From Myxococcus dinghuensis (GTDB lineage: Bacteria; Myxococcota; Myxococcia; Myxococcales; Myxococcaceae), in NCBI RefSeq assembly GCF_024198235.1, contig NZ_JAKCFB010000002.1, positions 496,001 to 560,000 of the forward strand: a stretch of DNA of 64,000 nt. Reading direction: 5' to 3'. Position 1 is the first letter of the stretch; every line of letters starts with the position of its first letter. Position numbers and translations under genes: made by a program. Shown here piece by piece: positions 25,760 through 33,407 of the stretch. The notes beneath the pieces are model-generated. The model did no database searches and was not told the DNA's origin. It was given only the letters and a program-made list of their open reading frames with translations.

Positions 25760-25893
25760 GCGCCCGGCCGCCGGGGTCCTACACGCACACGTGAGATGCG
25801 GGTTCGAGTCCCGCCGGGGCTACATGGCCCCGTAGATCAATCGGTAGATCACTGGACCTGACTCCAGACGCACCGGCCTCGGCACTCGGGCGC
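25760..25893 (+). ncRNA. Y-RNA-like (YrlA-type) RNA with circularly permuted tRNA domain, copy 3
   Basis: Outer helix GCGCCCG (25760-25766) pairs with CGGGCGC (25887-25893). The second helix (25770-25776 with 25877-25883) is fully paired with one G.U. After the conserved ACACGCA come a perfect T arm (25798-25814, loop TTCGAGT), the 3' acceptor strand CGGGGCT (25815-25821), loop ACAT, and the 5' acceptor strand GGCCCCG (25826-25832). A textbook D arm follows (GATC, loop AATCGGTA, GATC; 25835-25850), then an anticodon arm with stem CTGGA/TCCAG (25852-25867). Its loop is only 6 nt: it reads like glutamine CTG but lacks U33. ACCGG precedes the closing helix. It lies 159 bp upstream of the Ro-like gene, the usual place for a bacterial Y RNA. 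Confidence 0.85.
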
Positions 25894-26052
25894 ACCCTTT
25901 CCCTCCATCCCAGCTTCGCGTGGACCCGCCCGTGACTCCTCCAGGAGGCCCGGGAGGGGTCCACGCGTTCCCACGCGCGGCGCACTCCTCTCGCCATGAC
26001 GCGAGAGGTCCGCGCCACGCCTGACCCGCGGCACGTCCCGAAGGGGGACTTC

Positions 26053-27816
26053 ATGACCACGCCCCAGAACCCGTCCCTGCTGCCCGAGGCCCAGCTCGGC
26101 CCGGCCGAGCGCCTGCTGGACCTGGTGCTCAGCGGCTCCGCCCACCTGTGGCACAACCGCCCCGGACTCGACGTGGACGGCGTATGGCACGCCGCCGCGC
26201 ACGCCCTGCCCCAGCTCAAGGCCCGTGGCCGTCCGGTGAAGCCCGGCCTGTTCGTGCCCGCGGCGGTGAAGCTCTACCGGCAGTTGCTCGACATCTACCG
26301 GCTCAACTCGGAGCTGATGGCGCACTTCGCGTCGTACGCGCTGACGCAGACGGACTGGCGTGACCTCAAGGTGGCCACGTGCGCGCTGATGCTCGTGCAG
26401 GGTCACGCGGGTCAGCCCGTGCGGGGCGACGACGGCGCGGTGGCGTTCCACGACGACGACTGGCGGGCCATCGGCGAGGCCATGGTGCTGCACTACGAGC
26501 GCAAGTCCACGCGCATGCTCACGCCCAAGGCGGTGCTGCGGGTGGCGGAGCTGCTCGAGCAGCCGGACATCGCGCGCCTCAACCGTGAGGCGGGCTTCGG
26601 CGACCCGGCGTCCCGCAAGGCGCCGCTGGGCCGCTGGAAGCGCGTGGCGACGCGGTGGCTGGCGGCGCGTGAGGCCAACCCGACCATGCTCCAGGGACTG
26701 GTGAAGGCCGGCTACAAGGAGACGCTGAAGAGGCTGGCGCGCAAGGCGGGGTACAAGCCGCGCGCGCAGGGCTTCTTCGAGGTGCTCGGCTGGAAGCAGA
26801 AGCAGGCTGAGGGCGGGCACCGCACGGTGGGACTGGACGGGCTGACGCTGGTCAAGCGCGAGCGCTTCGACGGGCTGTCGGAGGCGGAGATCTGCGAGTG
26901 GGTCGAGCTGGAGCGCCTCTCCTACAAGGAGGTGGTGGGCCGGCTGCCGAAGGACGTGGGCCTGACGCCGGCCATCATGGCGGCCCTCCTGCCCTCGTTG
27001 TCGGACCGCGACCTGCGGCTGATGACGCCGACCCTCGAGGAGCTGGGGCTCCTGGCGGAGCCGTCCGTGCGCGCGCGCTGGGAGAAGGCGGTGCAGACCG
27101 CCACCGACCAGCGGGCGCTGAACATCGCGAAGAACGTGCGCAGCCAGGCGCTGCGCCAGAAGCTGGAGGAGGCGAGCGACAACGCCGCGCGACACGCGGT
27201 GGCGGAGGCGACGGCGGAGACCGACGTGCGGGTGATGTTCCTCATCGACAAGTCGGGCTCCATGGAGGGCGCCATCGAGAACTCGAAGGAGGCGCTGGCG
27301 CGCATCCTCGCCGGGTTCCCGGAGGAGAAGCTGCACATCGCGGCGTTCGACACGATGGGCACCGTCCTCAAGCCGAAGGCGTCCAACCGCGCGGCGGTGC
27401 AGCACATGCTCGCGAACCTGAAGGCTTCGGGTGGCACCGCCCACATGGCGGGCGTCCACGCGTTGAATCGAGCGGGGGTGCGGGTGCCGGAGGGGGCGAA
27501 GCTGGTGGTCATCGTGGTGGGCGACGAGGCGGGTGAGGCGGGTGACCAGTTCGCCCGCGCCTTCCGTGACTGCGGCTACACGGTGGCGGCGCTGGCGTTG
27601 TTGGTGAGCGTGGCGGGGGCCCGTGGCAACACGGTCCGCACGTGCGCGAGCCAGCTGAAGGTCCCCTTCAGCGAGGTGAACGTGGACCAGTTCTCCGACC
27701 CGTACCAGGTCCCCCGGGTGCTCAAGGCGCTGCTGGATGCGCCGACGGCCCCCGGCGCCAGCCAGTCCGGCTGGGTGGAGCGGGTGATGCGCACGCCGCT
27801 CTTGAAGGTGGCGTGA
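26053..27816 (+). CDS. Ro60/Rsr-like protein: helical repeat region plus von Willebrand A domain
   Basis: A 587-aa protein. Residues 1-390 are predicted to be almost entirely helical, in HEAT-like pairs (for example YRQLLDIYRLNSELMAHFASYAL and RVATRWLAAREANP). Residues about 390-560 form a vWA domain with the MIDAS motif DKSGSM (399-404) and the Thr of GGTAHM (462). Ro60/Rsr proteins have this size and order: a helical ring binding Y RNA and misfolded RNA ends, closed by vWA. I do not see the usual TROVE N-terminal signature, so it would be a divergent member. Two Y-RNA-like genes directly upstream strongly support the assignment. ATG 26053 has the site aaggggga. Likely co-transcribed with the next two genes. 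Confidence 0.62.
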   Translation: MTTPQNPSLLPEAQLGPAERLLDLVLSGSAHLWHNRPGLDVDGVWHAAAHALPQLKARGRPVKPGLFVPAAVKLYRQLLDIYRLNSELMAHFASYALTQTDWRDLKVATCALMLVQGHAGQPVRGDDGAVAFHDDDWRAIGEAMVLHYERKSTRMLTPKAVLRVAELLEQPDIARLNREAGFGDPASRKAPLGRWKRVATRWLAAREANPTMLQGLVKAGYKETLKRLARKAGYKPRAQGFFEVLGWKQKQAEGGHRTVGLDGLTLVKRERFDGLSEAEICEWVELERLSYKEVVGRLPKDVGLTPAIMAALLPSLSDRDLRLMTPTLEELGLLAEPSVRARWEKAVQTATDQRALNIAKNVRSQALRQKLEEASDNAARHAVAEATAETDVRVMFLIDKSGSMEGAIENSKEALARILAGFPEEKLHIAAFDTMGTVLKPKASNRAAVQHMLANLKASGGTAHMAGVHALNRAGVRVPEGAKLVVIVVGDEAGEAGDQFARAFRDCGYTVAALALLVSVAGARGNTVRTCASQLKVPFSEVNVDQFSDPYQVPRVLKALLDAPTAPGASQSGWVERVMRTPLLKVA

Positions 27817-27850
27817 GGTCGCGGTCGCGACAGGAAGGAAGGAGGCGGTC

Positions 27851-28870
27851 GTGGACTACCGGAAGTTCCTCGGGAAGGTGGAGTCGGTGGTGCTGCCGTA
27901 TCTGGGCGGCGGCACCGTGGACGCCGCCTCGCGCCGCCTCCGTGTCACCACCCCGGTCGCGCCGGGGTGGTGGCGCTTCGAGATGAAGGGGCGGGACGCC
28001 ACGGCCCGTGAGCAAGCCGCCCCAGAGGGGATGGACGCCCTGCCCCGCGTGCGGGGCCACGTCTGGGGGACGCGGCTGGTGCGCGAGGGCGCGGTGGCCG
28101 AGCCCCTGGACCTGATGCCGGAGGAGGAGCCGCCACGGCTGGCGCCCATCTCCGCGCGACGTTGGCATGATGGCTCGCTGCTGTTCGACAGCGTCGACTT
28201 CGAGAGCGAGGCCGAGGACACGGCGCGGCGCGCGCTCGAGGAGGGTCGCTCGCTCGCGGAGGTCCGCGGCGTGGCGTCCTCGCTGCGCGCGGCGTTCGGC
28301 TACACGCTGTTGGAGCAGACCTCGCGGGCGCTGGACATCCGCTTCACGCCCGCCGAGGCGCGGGGACGCGTGCTGTCCGTGGCAGAGGGAGGCCGGCCCG
28401 AGGCCGAGTCCTGCCTGCGCCACCTGAGCGCGGAGCGCGAAGCCCACCAGCGCGCCCGGACCGCACGCGCGGCCCTGGCCCAGGTCCGGGACCAGGAGGC
28501 GCGTGACGCGGAGCGAGCCCGGCAGTTGGCGAGCGTTTGGGCGGAGCAGGCGCGGCGACAGACGGCACGGAGCGGTCGCTCCGCGGGAAGGTCGTCGCCC
28601 GCGAATGACTGGTCGCGCGCGGAGGCAGCCCTGGCAGGTTCAGGCGCGCGATTGGCGGCCCAGCGCCGCCTCACCGGCAACGCGATGGAGGTGACGTACG
28701 TCTTCATGGGGGAGCGCTTCATCTCCGTCGTGGATGCGGACTCGCTCCAGGTCGTGGACGCCGGCATCTGCCTGGCGGGCGCGGACAGCGAGGTGACGTT
28801 GGAGAGCCTGCCGTCCGTCATCCGAGAGGCCATCGAAACCGACGTGCTGGTGATGACCCGACACGTCTGA
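27851..28870 (+). CDS. Conserved-context hypothetical protein, 339 aa, in Ro-like operon
   Basis: No family recognised. Three parts are visible. The N-terminus is beta-rich (about 1-140) and begins MDYRKFLGKVESVVLPYLGGG. The middle is helical and Arg/Ala/Glu-rich (about 185-240, AEREAHQRARTARAALAQVRDQEARDAE), likely a coiled coil. The C-terminus is a compact domain (about 270-339: EVTYVFMGERFISVVDADSLQVVDAG). GTG 27851 has a strong site (ggaaggaggc) 7 bases upstream. It sits 34 bp after the Ro-like gene and 19 bp before the JAMM gene. It could be an adaptor or conjugation partner in that system; there is no direct evidence. Confidence 0.6.
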   Translation: MDYRKFLGKVESVVLPYLGGGTVDAASRRLRVTTPVAPGWWRFEMKGRDATAREQAAPEGMDALPRVRGHVWGTRLVREGAVAEPLDLMPEEEPPRLAPISARRWHDGSLLFDSVDFESEAEDTARRALEEGRSLAEVRGVASSLRAAFGYTLLEQTSRALDIRFTPAEARGRVLSVAEGGRPEAESCLRHLSAEREAHQRARTARAALAQVRDQEARDAERARQLASVWAEQARRQTARSGRSAGRSSPANDWSRAEAALAGSGARLAAQRRLTGNAMEVTYVFMGERFISVVDADSLQVVDAGICLAGADSEVTLESLPSVIREAIETDVLVMTRHV

Positions 28871-28889
28871 GGAACGGGGAGGAACCGCC

Positions 28890-29261
28890 ATGTCGACGCG
28901 CGAGGTGTGTCTGCTCATTGGCCAGCAGGGCGAGGTGCTGTGGTGCGACGTGTCCGACAACCCCGCCCTCCTCCCGGACTCGCGCGAGCGCTGGGAGGCC
29001 ATCTGGCGGTTGAGGGCCGAGCTGACCGAGGTGGCCCACAGCCACCCGGACGGGCCGCTCGGATTCTCCAGCGAGGATGAGACGACGATGGAGGCCTTGA
29101 CCACCGCGTTGGGGCGCGCCCCGCGCTTCTCGGTCGTCGCTCCCGGCGGCATGGTGGCCCGCGTGGATGGACGCGACGTCCTCGTCATGTCGGAGCCCTG
29201 GTGGGCGGAGCCGCTTCGCGAGGCCTCGGGCATGCACGCGAGGCCCCTGGCGCTGGCCTGA
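28890..29261 (+). CDS. JAMM/Mov34-type metalloprotease
   Basis: A 123-aa protein with the exact JAMM zinc signature: His50-x-His52 followed by ten residues and Asp63 (HSHPDGPLGFSSED), in a small alpha/beta domain. JAMM enzymes cut isopeptide or C-terminal bonds of ubiquitin-like proteins, or process sulfur-carrier proteins in bacteria. This is a minimal stand-alone version. It is the last gene of the Ro-like operon (19 bp after the 339-aa protein). A ubiquitin-like protein gene and an E1-like gene lie 6.9 kb downstream and are natural partners, though now separated. Confidence 0.8.
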   Translation: MSTREVCLLIGQQGEVLWCDVSDNPALLPDSRERWEAIWRLRAELTEVAHSHPDGPLGFSSEDETTMEALTTALGRAPRFSVVAPGGMVARVDGRDVLVMSEPWWAEPLREASGMHARPLALA

Positions 29262-29294
29262 GGTCCCGGCCCCTGGGAAGCGACACGAGTGACC

Positions 29295-29777
29295 TCATAC
29301 CGGGTGGCGCCACAGCTCTCGCAAATCCTCGGGGAGCTGCGACATGACGTCCTCGGCCTCTCCTTCGCTGATGAGGTCCCGGATGGAGTTGAGCACCGCG
29401 CGTACCACGGGCTCCACCGCGTCCGGGTTGAGCGCCAGGTCTTCGCCCACGCGCCGCAACAGGTCCTCGCGGCCGAACTTGCCCGGGAGTTCGTCCTCGT
29501 GCCGCTCACAGCGGTGGAGCAGGTCCGCCAACTTGTTCGGCAACTGGGCCTCCAGGTCCCGCGTCTCGTCGCTGTTGATGCGCTGCTCCACCGCGCAGAG
29601 CACCGACACCGCGGCCTGCTGCGCCACCGCGGGGGACATGCCCCCTCTGTCACACAGGCGCTTGATGAAGGCCGCATACGTCTGACTCGCGTGCGCGGCG
29701 CGACGCCGGGCCCTGCGCTCCTCGATGGAGCCCTCCTGGTGGCTGTGGGTTCCCTGCGGCTCGCGTTGGTCGGCCAT
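29295..29777 (-). CDS. DUF2267-type protein
   Basis: A 160-aa cytoplasmic protein. After a charged N-terminus it has the DUF2267 pattern: an N-terminal helix pair (AAFIKRLCDRGGMSPAVAQQAAVSVLCAVEQR), LEAQLPNKLADLL, and a C-terminal EAEDVMSQLPEDLRELW. The biochemical role of the family is unknown. ATG 29777 is preferred over 29798 because a perfect ribosome site (gggagga) stands 7 bases upstream. It is convergent with the JAMM gene (33 bp between ends). Confidence 0.78.
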   Translation of the reverse strand: MADQREPQGTHSHQEGSIEERRARRRAAHASQTYAAFIKRLCDRGGMSPAVAQQAAVSVLCAVEQRINSDETRDLEAQLPNKLADLLHRCERHEDELPGKFGREDLLRRVGEDLALNPDAVEPVVRAVLNSIRDLISEGEAEDVMSQLPEDLRELWRHPV

Positions 29778-29880
29778 GGCATGTCCTCCCTGTTGCATCC
29801 GTGGGCATCAAGGTTGCCCATGCGCTCCGGGGACCGCACCGCCGGGCAGTGTGGGAGCCAGGCCATCGGCCTCTCGCCCG

Positions 29881-30588
29881 TCACTCCAACTCGAGCTCCG
29901 CGGCCTCGCCATCCGCGCGCCGGAGCGCGTTGACCAACCGGTGTGCGTGACGCGTGGTCTCCGGCTCGCGGAAGCGAGGGCTCGCCTTCAACACCAGCTC
30001 CACGGCCGTGGGCAGGTCCATCAGGTGACCAGGGGACACGTAGACGGGCTGGACGGCCCGCCGCGTGCGCACCGCCATGCCCACCACCTCGCCCTTGTGT
30101 ACGAGGGGTGCCGTTGACCCGCGAGCCTCGCCCAACCTCTCGTACGAGCCCACCAGCAGCGACTTCGCGCAACCGATGGAGGGGATTCCGAACAGCAGGC
30201 CGCCGTGGCTGGCGATTCCCAGCCGTCGCGGGTGCGCGATGCCGTGGCCATCGAAGACGAGCACGTCCGGACGGACCTTCAACCGCCCCCAGGCCGCGGC
30301 CACCACCGGCAGTTCGCGGAAGGACAACAGGCCTGGCACGTAGGGGAACGTCAGCTCGACCGCCGAGCCCGCTTGCGCCACGGGCGTCAACCTCTCCGCA
30401 TCCAGGACCACGATGCCGCCGAACCCGGTGGGGCGCCCCTTCTCCGTGGAGACGTCCGCGCCCGCGATGCGCTCGACACGCAACCCGGGAGGGGGCTGCA
30501 ACACCACCTGCTCCCGCAGCTCGCGCTGGAGCGCCACGGCCTCCCTGGGTGAGACGTCCCAGCGCCGCACCGAAGACCCACCCGCCAT
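29881..30588 (-). CDS. nfi: Endonuclease V
   Basis: A 235-aa nuclease that cuts next to deaminated purines (inosine) in nucleic acids. Family signatures are present: IAGADVS (first catalytic Asp), FPYVPGLLSFRELPV (the PYIPG wedge and catalytic Glu), DVLVFDGHGIAHPRRLGIASH and GCAKS. ATG 30588 has the site gggaggagg. Endonuclease V acts on DNA in bacteria and on RNA in some organisms. It is placed among RNA-maintenance genes, but it is a separate transcription unit, so no link is claimed. Confidence 0.93.
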   Translation of the reverse strand: MAGGSSVRRWDVSPREAVALQRELREQVVLQPPPGLRVERIAGADVSTEKGRPTGFGGIVVLDAERLTPVAQAGSAVELTFPYVPGLLSFRELPVVAAAWGRLKVRPDVLVFDGHGIAHPRRLGIASHGGLLFGIPSIGCAKSLLVGSYERLGEARGSTAPLVHKGEVVGMAVRTRRAVQPVYVSPGHLMDLPTAVELVLKASPRFREPETTRHAHRLVNALRRADGEAAELELE

Positions 30589-30891
30589 GCACGACCTCCT
30601 CCCTCGACACCGCGAAGTCTGGTGAGCCGCCCCACCGTGGCAACCACTCCCTGGGTCCACGTGTCGGGCCAACGTGGCCCAGCCAACGCACCCACAACCC
30701 TCCGGGGTCGAATCACGAAGGCCGATCGCACTGCCCTTCAGGGACGGCATGGAATGCCAAGGCACAGTGCATACCCTGATGCCCCCAGGCACGGGTGAAC
30801 CGCTCCCACGGCCCCTCACACCCATGCCTCGCCTGGGACACCCTCCATCCTCGCGCCGGGCCGGGGAGCGCCGCATGTCCAGGGGTATCCA
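30589..30891. other. 303-bp intergenic region between nfi and an exported-protein gene
   Basis: This is the divergent promoter region of nfi (minus) and the gene at 30892 (plus). It contains a short hairpin at 30666-30680 (GGGCCA/TGGCCC) and a three-way-junction-like fold at 30728-30770: an outer 6-bp helix GCACTG/CAGTGC enclosing CCC-TTCA-GGG and GGCAT-GGA-ATGCC. No coding signal is seen. A ribosome site (agggg) lies just before 30892. Confidence 0.4.
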
Positions 30892-31923
30892 ATGCATCGA
30901 ATCCTCGCAGCCTGTGTCGTGGCCACCACGCTCATGGCCACCCTTCCCGCCACGGCATCCGAGTGTGGCTACACCACCGCAGGATGGAACGCGCCCAATG
31001 GCGCGGTCGTGTTCAGCCGCGGCGACGAGGGTCCCATCCGCAACGTGATTGATGCGATTGGAGAGTTCCGGACGCATTCCATGCTCTCACACGGCGCGGC
31101 GGGCGGCGTCACCCACGCCACCATGCGGGACCCCGACACGAGCAGTTGGCCCACCGTCTGCGGAACGCCGCTCAAGGTGGACCAACTGCGCAATGGCTAT
31201 CCCGGCCTGGAGCAGATCAACCAGGGTGGCATCTATCACTATCTCTACGACGTGGATGGCCACGGTCCGGACTGGACGGCCTGGCAACTGGGTGACGCGG
31301 CGGGGGCCGCCCAGGTGGCGGACAACATCTGGTTCAATCACGCCTATGTGACGGATGCCTCCAGGGTCGACTCGAGCCAGCCCATCGACCGGCTCTTGTG
31401 GAACGGCGCACGGGTGCCCTACTCCCTCTTCCAGTACCGCGACCTGGAGTCGTCCCACACCATCCCCGGCAGCGCCGCCAACAACGGCATGGTGTGCTCG
31501 ACCTTCCTCGCCTACGCGCACAACTACGCGGGGCGCGGCGCCGTGAGCGCGTACCGATATCCGCACGAGCTCATCGCCAACGCCTCCAACACCCTCCACG
31601 CGGGTGTCCAGGCACAGTGCAAGTCGTCGCTCGGCTGGTTCAAGAACGCCGCGCTGACGGTCATCTGTCCCATCTTCTGGAACGTCTGCTCCAACGCCGG
31701 CAACCAGGTCGCCAACTGCATGTCCGCCAACCGGTGCGACACCAGCACCAGTGTCATCTGGCGCGGGGTCCGGGACGACCCGAACTCCACCGCGACCTCC
31801 ATCAGCCCCGACCGCATCGGTGGCTGGAGCGTCCACCCCGTCTCCTCCACCCTCTGGGCCAGCGACTACTCGCACCAGCTCCAGTGGAACTCCGGTGGCA
31901 ACGTCTACGGCTGCTGGCAGTGA
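30892..31923 (+). CDS. Exported protein, possible papain-fold (NlpC/P60-like) enzyme
   Basis: A 343-aa protein with a clear signal peptide (cleavage near TASECG). The segment FRTHSMLSHG (candidate His) and NNGMVCSTFLAYAHNY (candidate Cys in a helix start) recall permuted papain-fold peptidases or lipases of the YiiX/NlpC group, where His precedes Cys. Several extra cysteines in the C-terminal third (CPIFWNVCSNAGNQVANC) suggest disulfides. Substrate unknown. It heads a plus-strand run of four exported proteins. Confidence 0.5.
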   Translation: MHRILAACVVATTLMATLPATASECGYTTAGWNAPNGAVVFSRGDEGPIRNVIDAIGEFRTHSMLSHGAAGGVTHATMRDPDTSSWPTVCGTPLKVDQLRNGYPGLEQINQGGIYHYLYDVDGHGPDWTAWQLGDAAGAAQVADNIWFNHAYVTDASRVDSSQPIDRLLWNGARVPYSLFQYRDLESSHTIPGSAANNGMVCSTFLAYAHNYAGRGAVSAYRYPHELIANASNTLHAGVQAQCKSSLGWFKNAALTVICPIFWNVCSNAGNQVANCMSANRCDTSTSVIWRGVRDDPNSTATSISPDRIGGWSVHPVSSTLWASDYSHQLQWNSGGNVYGCWQ

Positions 31924-31953
31924 CGCCGCGCGCGACGTGAGAGGACCGCGTCC

Positions 31954-33306
31954 ATGATGCGTCAAGACTCCCCTGGAAGGCGTCAACGACGGGCCGTTCT
32001 CTGCGGCCTCGGCATCGCCGTCGTCGCGAGTTGGTGGCTGTCGCGTGAGGCCCCCGCACCGACTGCCCCCCCTACACAGACGACCGATACGGGACGTCTG
32101 CCCTCACCGACCCTCGCGGCCTCGCCGCCAACGCCCGCGCGGCCACCCTCCGCGACCGAGCAGCCCCCCTCGAAGCCAGCGCCACCGCCCATCATCGACG
32201 AGGTGACCGTGGAGAAGTCCGAGGTGTGCTCGGGCGAGGACAACCTCATCACGGTCCGGGCCCACTCGCCGGATGGAAACGACGCCTATCTGCACTCGAC
32301 CATCGGATCCGGTGTCGGCACGCGCGTCCCCCTGCGCGTATGGCTGGAGGCGGATGGAACCCATGAACAGCCTCGGGTGACGGTGTTCGGAAAGGACAAT
32401 GTGAGCGCCTCCGTCCCAGTTCCCGCCTACCGGGTGAAGGACTGCGAGCCCGAGCGGCTCGTCGACGTCTACTCCCGGCGTGTCCCCAACACGGAGGAGG
32501 ACTTCGAGTTCCTCGTGCGCATCATCGAGCTGCCACGGCGAGACGAGCGCTCTCGCAAGCCCTTCGTCCCCGTGAAGTTCACCTGGACGTTCGACGACGC
32601 GCCGCCGGTGGTGACGAGCGCGCCCACCGTGACCCGCACCTTGAGCCCAGGGGGACCCGGGCCCGCCGCCATGTACCGACAACACCTGGTGCGCGTGGAG
32701 GCCATCGACACCACGGGACGCAAGGCCTCGGGACGTTCGTCGGTCCAGCTCCTCGACCCGACGTTCGAGAACTTCGACAAGAAGGGCATCGTCACGGTGC
32801 TGGCCCTGGGCACGCCCCGTTTCCCGACGGAGGGCGAGGACGGCAGGGTGCAACAGACCTTCCGCTTGTTCCACCGTTGGAAAGGCGCGGTGCGGCTGGA
32901 GCGTGTGACGGCGCTGCGCGCGCGCAGGCCCGAGCCCCACGCACCGCCACTTCCCGAAGAGGCCTCCGAGACCTCGCTCGGCGTGGAGACCCTCCCCGAG
33001 GGCCGGGGCGTCGACGTGAGTGTCTCGTTCGACGTGAAGGCCGAGCCGGACCTGGGCATGGTCACCTATGTGCTCGAGGGGAGGACGGAGGACGGCTACC
33101 CGGCCCGGGGGACATTCTCCCTCATGCGCCCACCCGCGCGTCCCACGCGAGACAACAGCGTGCCCGTGACGGACCCGCTGCTGCTGGCGAAGGTGAAGCG
33201 GGCCCGGGAGCTGCTGGGGCAGCCCTACGTCACGGACGAGGACCTGTGGCGGCTCGAACGCGAGGGCCGATTCCAGGACCTGAAGGTCCAGCGCGACACG
33301 CCCTGA
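31954..33306 (+). CDS. Exported, Pro-rich-linker protein of unknown function
   Basis: A 450-aa protein. It has an N-terminal membrane anchor or signal (residues about 13-32), then a Pro/Thr/Ala-rich linker (about 34-80), then beta-sandwich-like regions (VEKSEVCSGEDNLITVRAHS, then VKFTWTFDDAPPVVTSAPTV, which resembles Ig/PKD-type repeats). No catalytic motif is seen. It follows the putative papain-fold gene by 30 bp and is followed by another exported protein, so it is probably part of a surface or secretion unit. Confidence 0.55.
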   Translation: MMRQDSPGRRQRRAVLCGLGIAVVASWWLSREAPAPTAPPTQTTDTGRLPSPTLAASPPTPARPPSATEQPPSKPAPPPIIDEVTVEKSEVCSGEDNLITVRAHSPDGNDAYLHSTIGSGVGTRVPLRVWLEADGTHEQPRVTVFGKDNVSASVPVPAYRVKDCEPERLVDVYSRRVPNTEEDFEFLVRIIELPRRDERSRKPFVPVKFTWTFDDAPPVVTSAPTVTRTLSPGGPGPAAMYRQHLVRVEAIDTTGRKASGRSSVQLLDPTFENFDKKGIVTVLALGTPRFPTEGEDGRVQQTFRLFHRWKGAVRLERVTALRARRPEPHAPPLPEEASETSLGVETLPEGRGVDVSVSFDVKAEPDLGMVTYVLEGRTEDGYPARGTFSLMRPPARPTRDNSVPVTDPLLLAKVKRARELLGQPYVTDEDLWRLEREGRFQDLKVQRDTP

Positions 33307-33407
33307 GGGGCCGTCCAGCCAACGGGAGCGACCGCTCCCACCCGCGCCGCGACCGGAGGGCCCTGCGCGGCGTCCACCCGCCCCCGGGACATGCTGACGT
33401 GCGCGCC

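Noticed and set aside
25798-25867. Archaeal or algal-type permuted tRNA gene requiring splicing
   Set aside because: Bacteria lack the tRNA splicing endonuclease, no bulge-helix-bulge is visible at the flanks, and the anticodon loop is one base short. The shared outer helix in all three copies argues for a stable Y-type RNA.
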